Shown piece after piece: positions 53,325 to 62,461 of a DNA stretch of 64,000 nt. Every line of letters begins with the position of its first letter. The stretch's first letter is position 1. Origin of the DNA: Christiangramia oceanisediminis (GTDB lineage Bacteria; Bacteroidota; Bacteroidia; Flavobacteriales; Flavobacteriaceae); contig NZ_JANCNS010000003.1 of the NCBI RefSeq assembly GCF_022570735.2, forward strand, positions 620,001 through 684,000. Reading direction: 5' to 3'. The translations under genes were made by a program, and so were the position numbers. The notes below the pieces were generated by a model. The model was not told the DNA's origin. It saw only the letters and a list, made by a program, of their open reading frames with translations, and ran no database searches.

Positions 53325-53348
53325 TTTTTCATAAAATTGAACATTCCA

Positions 53349-53383
53349 TAAAAAAAAGCCACATCTTATAGATGTGGCTTTCA
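53349..53383 (-). terminator. Terminator of rhodanese gene
   Basis: AAAGCCACATC and GATGTGGCTTT pair. On the minus strand the stem is followed by a T-run, about 33 bases after the rhodanese stop. Confidence 0.85.
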
Positions 53384-53415
53384 GTTATTTGATATAATAA
53401 ATTTGAATCTCCAGC

Positions 53416-53730
53416 CTATGGAGTGGTGGTTTCCCCCTCCCATTCAGAAAAACCTCCTAAAAGATTATAGGTCTCATTAAACCCCATTTGATCCAGTAAA
53501 GTGCAGGCCTGGGAGCTACGCTTTCCAGATCTACAGTATATATAATAATTCTTCGATTTATCGAGTTTTTCTACTTCATTAATAAAACCCTGTCCCTTAT
53601 ATATATCTATTATCTTGGCATTAGGGATATATCCTTCCTCTACCTCTTCATCTGTACGTACGTCCAGAATCACGGCATTCTTATCCTTTTTTAATTTTTC
53701 CTGCCATTCTTCCTGAGTTAAATCTTTCAT
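53416..53730 (-). CDS. Single-domain rhodanese-like sulfurtransferase
   Basis: A 104-aa protein covering one rhodanese domain: AVILDVRTDEEVEEG, then the active-site loop YIYCRSGKRSSQA with Cys66. Such small rhodaneses carry sulfur as persulfide. It is divergent from the MarR-type operon, with about 140 bases between the starts. Confidence 0.93.
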   Translation of the reverse strand: MKDLTQEEWQEKLKKDKNAVILDVRTDEEVEEGYIPNAKIIDIYKGQGFINEVEKLDKSKNYYIYCRSGKRSSQACTLLDQMGFNETYNLLGGFSEWEGETTTP

Positions 53731-53837
53731 AGTATCATAAGTTTAATTGGATTTGTAAATATAAATGTATGAGCTTTTCAGAGACCCGTCACCTCAAATT
53801 TTAACATATTATTAAACCGGAAATTGAAATTTGAACC

Positions 53838-53845
53838 TATATTTG
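53838..53845 (+). promoter_or_regulatory. -7 box of MarR operon
   Basis: TATATTTG matches TAnnTTTG, 25 bases before the preferred ATG at 53870, and overlaps the operator at 53841-53856. Confidence 0.5.
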
Positions 53846-53856
53846 TACATACAAAT
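53841..53856. promoter_or_regulatory. Inverted-repeat operator of MarR regulator
   Basis: ATTTGTA, spacer CA, TACAAAT: 7-bp perfect arms overlapping the -7 box. A related sequence (ATTTGTAAATATAAATGTAT) lies near the divergent rhodanese start (about 53753-53772), so both genes may be controlled. Confidence 0.55.
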
Positions 53857-53869
53857 GTTGTTTATACAA

Positions 53870-54319
53870 ATGAATATTGAAGAATTGCTTAAGACCAATA
53901 ATATGCCAGAGATCAAAAAGCTGGTATTGAACATAATTGTTACCGCAAATTATCTGAACGAAAGGCTGGCAGATATTCTAAAGCCCTATGATATAAGCAG
54001 TCAACAGTTCAATGTTTTAAGAATTCTGCGTGGTCAAAAAGGAAAGCCAGCCAACCTCTCCACTATTCAGGAAAGAATGGTTTCCAAAATGAGCAATACC
54101 ACAAGACTTGTAGATAAACTGGTAGACAAAAAACTTTGCGAAAGAATTATTTGCCCATCAAATCGTAGAAAAGTTGAAATAAGGATCACCCAGGACGGTT
54201 TAGATCTCTTAAAAGAACTTGATCCCCTGGTACAGAACCATGAACAGGATATCGCCAAAAAAATAAATGAAAAAGAAATAATATCACTAAACACTAAATT
54301 AAATGAACTTAGAAGTTAA
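53870..54319 (+). CDS. MarR-family transcriptional regulator
   Basis: About 149 aa from ATG 53870 (MNIEELLKTNNM). An in-frame start at 53831 would overlap the promoter. The winged-helix core is visible (DISSQQFNVLRILRG, MSNTTRLVDKLVDKKLCER, NRRKVEIRITQDGLDLL). The gene overlaps the nitroreductase gene by 17 bases. An operator overlapping the promoter suggests autorepression relieved by a small ligand or redox signal. Confidence 0.88.
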   Translation: MNIEELLKTNNMPEIKKLVLNIIVTANYLNERLADILKPYDISSQQFNVLRILRGQKGKPANLSTIQERMVSKMSNTTRLVDKLVDKKLCERIICPSNRRKVEIRITQDGLDLLKELDPLVQNHEQDIAKKINEKEIISLNTKLNELRS

Positions 54320-54956
54320 AGAGAAAAACACCTACATTGAAGATCTTAACTGGAGATACGCCACCAAGAAATTCGACCCAAATAAGGAACTAAGCCAGGA
54401 AGACCTTAATGCATTACTTGAAAGTATTCAGTTGAGCGCCTCTTCTTATGGTTTACAGCCTTATGAAGTGGTTGTAGTTAAAGATCTCAAGACAAGAGAA
54501 AAATTGAAAGCTGCTGCCTGGAATCAAACTCAAATAACAGATGCTTCTTATCTAATCGTATTTGCAAATTTAAGATCGGTTGATGAGGCTTATGTAGATA
54601 CCTACCTGGATAATATTGCCGAAACAAGGAATATTGATCGGGAAGATCTTAAGGGAATGGAAGACATGATCAAAAGCACTACGCTACAATTGTCTCCCGA
54701 AGTACAGAACAACTGGGCAGCTAAACAGGCTTATATCGCGCTTGGAAACTTACTCTCTGCAGCAGCAACCATGAAGATAGACACCTGCCCAATGGAAGGT
54801 TTCGATGCTGAAAAATTCGACGAGATTCTTGGATTGAAAGAAAAGAATCTAACTACGGCAGTGATTGCCCCTGTTGGCTACAGAAGTGAAGCCGATCAAA
54901 ATCAGCATTTGACCAAAGTAAGAAAAGCAAAATCAGATTTAATTGAAATAATTTAA
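54303..54956 (+). CDS. Nitroreductase family NAD(P)H-dependent oxidoreductase
   Basis: A 217-aa flavoprotein. The nitroreductase FMN motifs are present: WRYATKKFDP at the N-terminus, SSYGLQPYEVVVV, QAYIALGNLLSAAATM and TCPMEGFDAEKF. It likely reduces quinones or nitro compounds. It is translationally coupled to the MarR gene (17-base overlap) and lies 13 bases before the YceI gene, giving a three-gene operon. Confidence 0.88.
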   Translation: MNLEVKEKNTYIEDLNWRYATKKFDPNKELSQEDLNALLESIQLSASSYGLQPYEVVVVKDLKTREKLKAAAWNQTQITDASYLIVFANLRSVDEAYVDTYLDNIAETRNIDREDLKGMEDMIKSTTLQLSPEVQNNWAAKQAYIALGNLLSAAATMKIDTCPMEGFDAEKFDEILGLKEKNLTTAVIAPVGYRSEADQNQHLTKVRKAKSDLIEII

Positions 54957-54969
54957 TAACTAAATAAAA

Positions 54970-55548
54970 ATGAAAACCATGAAAAACAGATTTTTAAAAG
55001 GCGGAATAGCCATCGTAATGGTGTTGACCACTTTAGCGTTTACCAACACCAAAAAAGAAGTAGATGTTGACGCGAGCACCATTAAATGGAAAGGTGAAAA
55101 AGTAACCGGATCTCATTACGGGAACATCCAACTGGAAAGCGGACATATCATGATGGAAGATGATAAGATCGTTGGAGGTGAATTCGTAATGGATATGAGC
55201 AGCATCGAGGTGACAGATCTTTCAGGAGAGAATAAAGCTAAATTGGAAGGCCACCTTAAATCTGATGATTTCTTCGGAGTAGAGAATCATCCAACTGCGA
55301 AGCTGGTAATTACCAGTGCAGCTTCTAAAGGAAACGGTGTGTATGGAATCGTAGGAGATCTAACGATTAAGAATGAAACCCACCCAATTACCTTCGACCT
55401 TAAAATGAATGGAAATAAAGCGACAACCGAAGTAACTATCGATCGTTCAAAATATAACGTTAGATACGGTTCAGGAAGTTTCTTTGACAACCTTGGAGAC
55501 AAGACCATCTATGACAACTTCGAATTAGAAGTCGATCTAAAATTCTAA
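54970..55548 (+). CDS. YceI-family secreted protein
   Basis: A 192-aa protein with a signal peptide (GIAIVMVLTTLAFT). The YceI lipocalin-like fold is visible: SHYGNIQLESGHIMMEDD, GGEFVMDMSSIEV, FFGVENHPTAKLVI and SGSFFDNLGDKTIYDNFELE. YceI proteins bind isoprenoid-type lipids in the periplasm. It is the last gene of the MarR operon, with a terminator at 55552-55585. Confidence 0.92.
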   Translation: MKTMKNRFLKGGIAIVMVLTTLAFTNTKKEVDVDASTIKWKGEKVTGSHYGNIQLESGHIMMEDDKIVGGEFVMDMSSIEVTDLSGENKAKLEGHLKSDDFFGVENHPTAKLVITSAASKGNGVYGIVGDLTIKNETHPITFDLKMNGNKATTEVTIDRSKYNVRYGSGSFFDNLGDKTIYDNFELEVDLKF

Positions 55549-55551
55549 ATA

Positions 55552-55585
55552 TTAAAATCCCGGAACAAGCTTCCGGGATTTTTTA
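55552..55585 (+). terminator. Terminator of MarR-nitroreductase-yceI operon
   Basis: AAAATCCCGGAA, loop CAAGC, TTCCGGGATTTTTT. Confidence 0.92.
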
Positions 55586-55596
55586 TTAGAAAAAGG

Positions 55597-55627
55597 TTTG
55601 TTTAGAAAAAATTCGTTTCTATATTTG
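55597..55627 (+). promoter_or_regulatory. trp operon promoter
   Basis: TTTG (55597-55600), 19 bases, then TATATTTG (55620-55627), a perfect match to the Bacteroidota/flavobacterial housekeeping promoter. The leader ATG follows six bases after the -7 box. Confidence 0.8.
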
Positions 55628-55632
55628 AAGCC

Positions 55633-55689
55633 ATGTTTACAATGAAAGCACATAACTGGTGGTGGAATAACTTACGTCGAAATTCGTGA
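55633..55689 (+). CDS. trpL: trp leader peptide with three consecutive Trp codons
   Basis: An 18-codon frame, MFTMKAHNWWWNNLRRNS, then TGA. Three tandem Trp codons (TGG TGG TGG) just before a terminator and trpE are the hallmark of ribosome-mediated attenuation: stalling for charged tRNA-Trp would allow read-through. An internal ATG at 55642 could also be used. A terminator at 55721-55747 completes the switch. Confidence 0.88.
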   Translation: MFTMKAHNWWWNNLRRNS

Positions 55690-55720
55690 GCTAAACTGCC
55701 ATTCAATTATTTAATATATA

Positions 55721-55747
55721 AGGCTTGTCTCACGACAAGCCTTTTTT
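55721..55747 (+). terminator. trp attenuator terminator
   Basis: AGGCTTGTC, loop TCAC, GACAAGCCT followed by seven T. It lies 31 bases after the leader stop and 22 bases before trpE. Confidence 0.9.
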
Positions 55748-55769
55748 TATTCAAAAAATCCAGGGTTTT

Positions 55770-57164
55770 ATGTTCAAATTAAAAACCAGCTATAAAAAGA
55801 TCCTCGCCGATACGATCACACCGGTGAGCATTTATCTAAAACTAAGGGATAAATATCCTAACAGCCTGCTGTTGGAAAGTAGTGATTACCATGCGAGTGA
55901 TAATAGTTTCTCCTACATCTGCTGTAATCCTATCGCCTCTTTCAAGCTGGAGAAAGAAGAGATCATCCAAAGCTTTCCTGATGGAAGCATCCAAAAGGAA
56001 AATGTGACGAAGGCCACCTCGATCCCAGCAGCCATCCAGGAATTTTCAAAAAAGTTCCAGGCAGATTCCTCAGATTTCAAATTCATCAATAATGGCCTTT
56101 TTGGATATATAGCTTACGATTCGGTACGCTATTTTGAGGATGTAGACCTAAAATCAAAAGGTGATGATCTAAGTATCCCTGATATCTATTACGCGGTTTA
56201 CCAGAATATCATTGCGATCAATCACTTCAAGAACGAAGCCTACATCTTTGATCATAGTTATGAGTCGGAAGACCGTTTAGAGGAGATCGAACAACTCTTA
56301 AGGGTGAAAAATTTCGCGACCTACAATTTTAATAGGTCTGATAACCCAATTTCCAATCTTACCGATGAGGAATATATGGAAGTTGTTCGCACGGCCAAAG
56401 AACATTGCCATCGAGGTGACGTTTTTCAAATAGTTCTTTCAAGAAGGTTTTCTCAAAAGTTCAAGGGAGACGAATTTAATGTCTACAGGGCGCTCCGAAA
56501 TGTGAACCCTTCCCCTTACCTGTTCTATTTTGATTATGGGAATTTCAAGATCTTTGGAAGTTCTCCTGAAGCTCAACTGGTAGTGAATAAGGGACGAGCC
56601 GAGATACACCCCATCGCCGGCACCTTTAAACGAACCGGGAACGATGAAAAAGATGCTGAAATCGCGAAGGAACTAGCTGCCGATCAGAAGGAAAATTCAG
56701 AACATGTGATGCTGGTTGACCTGGCCCGAAATGACCTTAGCCGTAATGGAAGTGACGTGAAAGTTGAAACCTACAGGGAAATACAGTTCTTTTCCCATGT
56801 GATCCACCTGGTGAGCAAAGTAACTGGAAAGATCGACGAGCAGGTTCCCACCCCGCAGATCGTGGCCGACACTTTCCCGGCGGGAACCCTTAGCGGGGCT
56901 CCAAAACCCATGGCCCTGAAACTGATCGAAAAACTGGAGAACGTGAACCGAAGCGCCTATGGAGGTGCCATTGGATTTATGGATTTCGAAGGCAATTTCA
57001 ACCATGCCATCATCATCAGGTCTTTTGTAAGCAAAAACCATGAATTGCATTACCAGGCGGGAGCCGGCGTGGTTTCGGAATCTAAACCTGAAAATGAATT
57101 ACAGGAAGTCTATAACAAATTGGGGGCTTTGACCAAAGCTCTGGAAATCGCTGAAGAAATTTAA
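55770..57164 (+). CDS. trpE: Anthranilate synthase component I
   Basis: 464 aa from ATG 55770 (MFKLKTSYKK). An in-frame upstream start at 55725 would lie inside the attenuator stem and is rejected. The enzyme makes anthranilate from chorismate and ammonia. Family motifs include LLESSDYHASDNSFSYICCN (feedback-site region), HCHRGDVFQIVLSRR, NPSPYLFYFD, EIHPIAGTFKRTG and TFPAGTLSGAPKP. It is the first structural gene of the trp operon and overlaps trpG by one base. Confidence 0.96.
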   Translation: MFKLKTSYKKILADTITPVSIYLKLRDKYPNSLLLESSDYHASDNSFSYICCNPIASFKLEKEEIIQSFPDGSIQKENVTKATSIPAAIQEFSKKFQADSSDFKFINNGLFGYIAYDSVRYFEDVDLKSKGDDLSIPDIYYAVYQNIIAINHFKNEAYIFDHSYESEDRLEEIEQLLRVKNFATYNFNRSDNPISNLTDEEYMEVVRTAKEHCHRGDVFQIVLSRRFSQKFKGDEFNVYRALRNVNPSPYLFYFDYGNFKIFGSSPEAQLVVNKGRAEIHPIAGTFKRTGNDEKDAEIAKELAADQKENSEHVMLVDLARNDLSRNGSDVKVETYREIQFFSHVIHLVSKVTGKIDEQVPTPQIVADTFPAGTLSGAPKPMALKLIEKLENVNRSAYGGAIGFMDFEGNFNHAIIIRSFVSKNHELHYQAGAGVVSESKPENELQEVYNKLGALTKALEIAEEI

Positions 57165-57790
57165 TGAGAGCTATGAAAAAGATACTGGTAATAGATAATT
57201 ACGACTCCTTCGTTTATAACCTGGTCCATTATTTAGAAGAACTGGACTGTGAGGTAGTGGTAAAACGAAATGATCAGCTTCAAATAGAAGAAGTAGAAAA
57301 TTATGATAAAATTCTTTTATCACCGGGTCCGGGTATACCCGATGAGGCCGGCTTACTAAAGCCGATAATCGAAAAATATGCAGAAACCAAAAGCATCCTG
57401 GGTGTGTGCCTGGGAATGCAGGCTATTGGTGAAGTATTTGGCGGTCGCTTACTGAACCTTGCCGAAGTATACCATGGGGTGGCAACCAAAGTGGTTCAGT
57501 TCGTGGATGACGAATACCTTTTCGCGGGGCTGGAAAAAGAATTCGAAGTTGGAAGATATCATTCCTGGGTAGTGGAGAAAGAATTGCCAACCAACTTGCA
57601 GGCTACGAGTTACGACGAAAAAGGAGAGATCATGTCTCTAAGACATTCAGAATTTGATGTTCGCGGAGTTCAGTTTCATCCGGAATCGGTTCTTACTCCA
57701 GACGGTAAAAAAATGATCAGGAATTGGGTACAGTACGAATCTAAAGACCAGGCAGAAACATCAAAAGCCCAAACCCAGCCTCAAAACTAA
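57164..57790 (+). CDS. trpG: Anthranilate synthase component II, glutamine amidotransferase
   Basis: A 208-aa class I amidotransferase supplying ammonia to TrpE. The nucleophile Cys82 is in LGVCLGMQAIGE, and the His/Glu pair is in VQFHPESVLTPDG. LVIDNYDSFVYNLVHYL and LLSPGPGIPDEAG are typical. The ATG overlaps the trpE stop by one base; a second ATG nine bases on (MKKIL) is an equal option. Confidence 0.96.
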   Translation: MRAMKKILVIDNYDSFVYNLVHYLEELDCEVVVKRNDQLQIEEVENYDKILLSPGPGIPDEAGLLKPIIEKYAETKSILGVCLGMQAIGEVFGGRLLNLAEVYHGVATKVVQFVDDEYLFAGLEKEFEVGRYHSWVVEKELPTNLQATSYDEKGEIMSLRHSEFDVRGVQFHPESVLTPDGKKMIRNWVQYESKDQAETSKAQTQPQN

Positions 57791-57793
57791 CAA

Positions 57794-58789
57794 ATGAAAG
57801 AATTGCTCAACAGGCTCATCAGCCACGAAACCATTACCAAGGAAGAAGCCAAACAGGTTATTTTCAATATTTCAGAAGGATTATACAACGAAACCCAGAT
57901 CGCCGCTTTTCTTACGGTTTATATGATGCGAAGCATCACGATCGAAGAGCTGGAAGGATTCCGGGACGCCCTTTTAGAATTATGCATCAGGGTGGACCTT
58001 TCAGGTTATGAAGCCATCGATCTTTGCGGTACCGGTGGAGATGGTAAGGATACTTTTAACATCAGTACTACCTCCTCGTTTGTTACAGCCGGTGCGGGCG
58101 TAAAAGTGGCCAAACATGGGAATTACGGAGTTTCCTCTGTTAGCGGGAGTTCGAATGTGATGGAATACCTGGGAATCAAGTTCAGCAATGATGAAGGTTT
58201 TCTGAAGAAATGTATCGAAGAATCCAATATTTGTATTTTACACGCCCCTTTGTTCCACCCTGCCATGAAGAACGTGGGCCCGGTTAGAAAAAGCCTGGCC
58301 GTAAAAACATTTTTCAATATGCTGGGGCCTATGGTAAATCCGGCTTTTCCGAAGAATCAGTTAGTAGGTGTTTTTAGCCTTGAATTGGCCCGGATGTATG
58401 CATATCTTTACCAGAATACCGATAAGAATTATACGATCCTTCATGCCCTTGACGGTTATGATGAAATTTCATTAACCGGGAAGACGAAAAGTATCAGTAA
58501 TCAATCGGAAAGGGTATTGAGTCCTGAAGATTTTGGGGTTCAATCATTGAATGAAATGGAGATCGCTGGTGGCGGAACCATCGAAAGTTCAGCAGAAATA
58601 CTGATAAACATCCTTGAGGGTAACGGGACCAAAGCCCAGGAGAACGTGGTTTGTGCCAATGCCGGGATGGCTATAGCAACTGCGCGTAACCTGGAACCCA
58701 AAGTTGGTTTTACAGCCGCAAAAGAATCCATCAAATCTGGCAGGGCTCTGGATAGTTTTAAGAAACTTCAGGAATTAAGTCAGGCTTAA
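57794..58789 (+). CDS. trpD: Anthranilate phosphoribosyltransferase
   Basis: A 331-aa enzyme that attaches phosphoribosyl to anthranilate. The PRPP-binding motif is CGTGGDGKDTFNIST, followed by VAKHGNYGVSSVSGSSNVME and LGPMVNPA. It starts three bases after trpG and keeps full length. Confidence 0.97.
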   Translation: MKELLNRLISHETITKEEAKQVIFNISEGLYNETQIAAFLTVYMMRSITIEELEGFRDALLELCIRVDLSGYEAIDLCGTGGDGKDTFNISTTSSFVTAGAGVKVAKHGNYGVSSVSGSSNVMEYLGIKFSNDEGFLKKCIEESNICILHAPLFHPAMKNVGPVRKSLAVKTFFNMLGPMVNPAFPKNQLVGVFSLELARMYAYLYQNTDKNYTILHALDGYDEISLTGKTKSISNQSERVLSPEDFGVQSLNEMEIAGGGTIESSAEILINILEGNGTKAQENVVCANAGMAIATARNLEPKVGFTAAKESIKSGRALDSFKKLQELSQA

Positions 58790-58801
58790 ATTCGAAATAA
58801 T

Positions 58802-59590
58802 ATGAATATTCTGGATAAGATCATTGCAGATAAGGCAAAAGAAATTGAACTCAAAAAATCCCTGATCCCGGTTTCACAACTGGAATCTTCAGTCTTATTT
58901 GAGCGGAAATGCCTGAGCCTTGCTGAAAGTTTAAAAAATGGCTCGGGTATTATTGCCGAACATAAGCGCAGGTCACCTTCAAAGTCTGTCATCAACCAGG
59001 ACCTGAATGTTCAGGATGTGGTATATGGTTATGAAAAGGCTGGTGCTTCGGGAATTTCGGTACTCACAGACGGTAAATATTTTGGCGGATCGCTCGAAGA
59101 TCTTTTATACGCCAGGGCTTCGGTTAACATCCCGATTCTGAGAAAAGAATTCATGATCGATGAATACCAGGTTCTAGAAGCCAAGGCTTATGGAGCAGAT
59201 GCCATTCTTCTGATCGCTGCTGTTTTAACAGAACAACAAATGACTTATCTTGCCAATTCGGCAAAAAGCCTTGGTATGGAAGTACTATTGGAAGTTCATA
59301 ATGAAGAGGAATTAAAAAAGTCGCTGGAAGTAAATACCGATATGATTGGGGTGAATAACCGGAACCTGAAAAGTTTTGAGGTCAGTATTGAAAATTCAAA
59401 AAAACTAAGCAGTCTTATTCCAGACCAGCTTGTAAAGGTTTCTGAAAGTGGAATTAGCAATACCAATACCATCGCTGAACTTAAGATTTTTGGTTACCAG
59501 GGCTTTCTTATAGGCGAAAACTTTATGAAAACCTCCAATCCGGGCCAGGCGGCCGAAAAATTTATTACTGAACTAAAATCAATCGCATAA
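58802..59590 (+). CDS. trpC: Indole-3-glycerol-phosphate synthase
   Basis: A 262-aa TIM-barrel enzyme. IIAEHKRRSPSKSVIN holds the catalytic Lys region, with later ILRKEFMIDEYQVLEA, VNNRNLKSFEV and SESGI. It converts carboxyphenylamino-deoxyribulose phosphate to indole-glycerol phosphate. It is monofunctional, separate from TrpF. It lies 12 bases after trpD and one base before trpF. Confidence 0.97.
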   Translation: MNILDKIIADKAKEIELKKSLIPVSQLESSVLFERKCLSLAESLKNGSGIIAEHKRRSPSKSVINQDLNVQDVVYGYEKAGASGISVLTDGKYFGGSLEDLLYARASVNIPILRKEFMIDEYQVLEAKAYGADAILLIAAVLTEQQMTYLANSAKSLGMEVLLEVHNEEELKKSLEVNTDMIGVNNRNLKSFEVSIENSKKLSSLIPDQLVKVSESGISNTNTIAELKIFGYQGFLIGENFMKTSNPGQAAEKFITELKSIA

Positions 59591-59591
59591 C

Positions 59592-60305
59592 ATGAACCAG
59601 GAGAATGTTAATGAGAAATCCCTGATTACACCGGCATCTGGACAAAGCACCGGTCTAAGTCTTAAGGTTTGCGGAATGCAGCAACCCGGGAACATGATTC
59701 AGGTAGCTGAGATCCAGCCAGATTACATGGGATTTATTTTTTATGAAAAATCACCTCGTTATTTTAATGGAGATTTACCCCAATTAGCTGCCGAGATCAA
59801 AAAAACAGGTGTCTTCGTAAATGAAGAAATTGAAGCCATTTTAAAGAGGGTAGACCAATACCAACTTAACGCCATTCAGCTTCACGGGGATGAATCGGCT
59901 GAATATTGCCGGGAGTTAAAAGTACATCTTCAAAAGATCGAAAATGCCCCGGAACTTATAAAGGTATTTTTGGTAGGTGATACATTCAATTTCCAGGAGA
60001 TCAAAGCCTTTGAAGGCATTGTTGATTATTTCCTGTTTGATACAAAAACTCAATTACGCGGTGGATCGGGGAAGGATTTTGATTGGGAGATCCTGAAAGA
60101 TTATTCCTCCACCACTCCATTTTTCCTGAGCGGAGGAATTGGCCTGGAACATGCGAAAGCCATTTCCCAGTTAAAAAATCATTTTACCCGAATGGGTAAG
60201 CCTGGTTTGCTTTACGCCATTGATGTGAACAGCAAGTTCGAGTTGAAACCAGGACTAAAAAAATTAAAAGAATTAAAGGAATTCAAAACTCATATAAATT
60301 CATAG
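59592..60305 (+). CDS. trpF: Phosphoribosylanthranilate isomerase
   Basis: A 237-aa TIM-barrel enzyme. The core starts at about residue 23 ([13 protein letters not shown]), so there is an N-terminal extension of about 22 residues that reads as a linker. Motifs include [42 protein letters not shown] and FLSGGIG. It lies one base after trpC and one base before trpB. Confidence 0.95.
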   Translation: MNQENVNEKSLITPASGQSTGLSLKVCGMQQPGNMIQVAEIQPDYMGFIFYEKSPRYFNGDLPQLAAEIKKTGVFVNEEIEAILKRVDQYQLNAIQLHGDESAEYCRELKVHLQKIENAPELIKVFLVGDTFNFQEIKAFEGIVDYFLFDTKTQLRGGSGKDFDWEILKDYSSTTPFFLSGGIGLEHAKAISQLKNHFTRMGKPGLLYAIDVNSKFELKPGLKKLKELKEFKTHINS

Positions 60306-60306
60306 A

Positions 60307-61488
60307 ATGAGCTATCAGGTAGATGAAAAAGGATATTACGGGGAATTTGGCGGCGCCTTTATTCCCGAAATGTTATATCCCAATGTAGAGGAACTTCGAT
60401 CAAGATATTTAGATATCATGAAAGAAGAGAGTTTTCAGAAGGAATTCAAGGATCTTCTTCGAGATTATGTAGGCAGGCCAACGCCTCTCTACTATGCTAA
60501 AAGATTTAGTGAAAAGTATGGAACAAAAGTATACTTGAAACGGGAAGATCTTTGCCATACCGGAGCTCATAAGGTTAACAATACGGTAGGACAGATCCTT
60601 ATGGCTCAGAAATTAGGCAAGAAACGGATCATTGCTGAAACCGGAGCGGGTCAGCACGGTGTTGCAACGGCAACGGTTTGTGCCCTTATGGGAATGGAAT
60701 GCATCGTTTATATGGGTGAGATCGATATAGATCGTCAGGCTCCTAATGTGGCCCGGATGAAAATGCTTGGTGCCAAAGTGGTTCCGGCAAGATCGGGCAG
60801 TAAGACCCTGAAGGATGCCACCAACGAAGCGATTCGCGACTGGATCAATAACCCGGTTGATACGCATTATATCATAGGTTCTGTGGTGGGACCACATCCT
60901 TATCCAGATATGGTAGCCCGTTTCCAGGCGGTGATCTCGGAAGAGATACAAAGCCAGCTCCAGGAAAAGGAAGGTCGCAAGGACCCCGATTATGTTGTTG
61001 CCTGTGTTGGAGGAGGGAGTAATGCTGCCGGTGCTTATTATCATTACCTCGACAATCCGGATGTTGGTATTATTGCAGTAGAAGCTGCCGGAAAAGGAAT
61101 CGACTCCGGTGAAAGTGCGGCGACTTCGGCATTAGGTAAAACAGGGATCATCCACGGAAGTAAAACCCTGCTCATGCAAACCGGAGACGGACAGATCACC
61201 GAGCCTTATTCGATTTCCGCCGGGCTTGATTACCCGGGCGTGGGACCTATGCATGCCAATTTATTCCGAAGCGGGCGTGGAGAATTCATCAGTATAACCG
61301 ATGAGGCCGCCATGAAAGCCGGGCTGGAACTGGCAAAACTGGAAGGTATTATTCCGGCTATTGAAACCTCTCATGCGCTGGCCATTTTTGAAGACCGAAA
61401 ATTTGAAAAGGATGATATCGTGGTCATCAATCTTTCTGGCCGTGGTGATAAGGATCTGAACACTTATATAGAGTATTTCAATTTATAA
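60307..61488 (+). CDS. trpB: Tryptophan synthase beta chain
   Basis: A 393-aa PLP enzyme. The Schiff-base Lys89 is in [14 protein letters not shown], the phosphate-binding loop is VGGGSNAAG, and [11 protein letters not shown] and HALAI are conserved. It condenses indole with serine. It is followed by a 129-base palindrome-bearing gap before trpA. Confidence 0.97.
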   Translation: MSYQVDEKGYYGEFGGAFIPEMLYPNVEELRSRYLDIMKEESFQKEFKDLLRDYVGRPTPLYYAKRFSEKYGTKVYLKREDLCHTGAHKVNNTVGQILMAQKLGKKRIIAETGAGQHGVATATVCALMGMECIVYMGEIDIDRQAPNVARMKMLGAKVVPARSGSKTLKDATNEAIRDWINNPVDTHYIIGSVVGPHPYPDMVARFQAVISEEIQSQLQEKEGRKDPDYVVACVGGGSNAAGAYYHYLDNPDVGIIAVEAAGKGIDSGESAATSALGKTGIIHGSKTLLMQTGDGQITEPYSISAGLDYPGVGPMHANLFRSGRGEFISITDEAAMKAGLELAKLEGIIPAIETSHALAIFEDRKFEKDDIVVINLSGRGDKDLNTYIEYFNL

Positions 61489-61491
61489 CAA

Positions 61492-61540
61492 GTCATGCTG
61501 AAATCTGAGTTTCAACGGAGTTAAATAAATTCAGCGTGAC
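61492..61540. repeat. Intergenic inverted repeat within trp operon
   Basis: GTCATGCTGAA (61492-61502) and TTCAGCGTGAC (61530-61540) are 11-bp arms with one mismatch. This kind of GTCA...TGAC element recurs in flavobacterial intergenic regions. Confidence 0.5.
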
Positions 61541-61559
61541 GAAAACTCATTTAGAAAAC

Positions 61560-61592
61560 AGACCTCACAGGTTTTGAAAACCTGTGAGGTCT
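61560..61592. repeat. Perfect 33-bp palindrome between trpB and trpA
   Basis: Arms of 16 bp (AGACCTCACAGGTTTT and its complement) flank a single G. It resembles the ACCTCACAGG...CCTGTGAGGT interspersed palindromes familiar from Flavobacteriia. It has no T-run and sits inside the operon, so trpA must be read through it or have its own promoter. Confidence 0.7.
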
Positions 61593-61617
61593 AGAAACAA
61601 AATATTGATTTAGGAAC

Positions 61618-62388
61618 ATGAACAGAATCAAGCAAAAACTTCAGGAAGATCACAAACTCCTGTCCATATATTTCACCGCCGGTTTTCCAAATATCAACGA
61701 TACAGAAAAGATCATCGTTGACCTGGAAAAAAGCGGGGTAGACTTTATCGAGATCGGCCTTCCATTTAGTGATCCTCTCGCAGATGGGCCTACGATACAG
61801 GAAAGTTCTACAAAGGCTTTGAAGAACGGAATGACCACAGAAAAGCTGTTCTCACAATTAAAAAACATCAGGGATAAGGTAAAGATCCCATTGATCATCA
61901 TGGGCTACTTCAATCCCATGCTTCAGTACGGCGTGGAGAAATTTTGTAAAAAATGCCAGGAATGCGGGATAGATGGGCTCATTATTCCAGATCTTCCCGT
62001 GGATGTCTACCATGAAGACTATAAAGAGCTTTTTGAAAGCTACGGGCTTATCAATGTATTTTTGATCACCCCTCAAACGCCAGATGAGCGTATTCGCTAT
62101 ATCGATTCGGTTTCAGATGGGTTTATCTATATGGTGAGCAGCGCGAGCGTGACCGGTTCAACCAGCGGGTTTGGCGAGGAAACGCGCAATTATTTCAAAA
62201 GGATAGATGGGTTGAAATTAAAGAATCCCCAGATCGTTGGTTTCGGGATCAAAGACCAGGAAACCTTTGACCAGGCAACCGAATATGCAAAAGGAGCCAT
62301 TATTGGAAGCGCCTTTATCAAACATTTAGAGAAGCATGGAGTGGAAAAAACTTCAGATTTTGTGGAAAATGTTAAAGCTTTAACCTAA
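61618..62388 (+). CDS. trpA: Tryptophan synthase alpha chain
   Basis: A 256-aa TIM-barrel enzyme. The catalytic Glu45 and Asp56 lie in FIEIGLPFSDPLADGPTIQ. GLIIPDLPVDVY and YMVSSASVTGSTSGF are typical. It splits indole-glycerol phosphate to indole for TrpB. It closes the operon. A repeat-bearing gap of 129 bases separates it from trpB. Confidence 0.97.
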   Translation: MNRIKQKLQEDHKLLSIYFTAGFPNINDTEKIIVDLEKSGVDFIEIGLPFSDPLADGPTIQESSTKALKNGMTTEKLFSQLKNIRDKVKIPLIIMGYFNPMLQYGVEKFCKKCQECGIDGLIIPDLPVDVYHEDYKELFESYGLINVFLITPQTPDERIRYIDSVSDGFIYMVSSASVTGSTSGFGEETRNYFKRIDGLKLKNPQIVGFGIKDQETFDQATEYAKGAIIGSAFIKHLEKHGVEKTSDFVENVKALT

Positions 62389-62461
62389 TTGTAACAGGAC
62401 CTTCACAGCTTTTTTAGGCGATACTCGTTATCTTAGAGATGAACCTTAAAAAACAAAAGTT

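Noticed and set aside
60613-61044. 143-codon minus-strand frame inside trpB
   Set aside because: Antisense shadow of a conserved gene.
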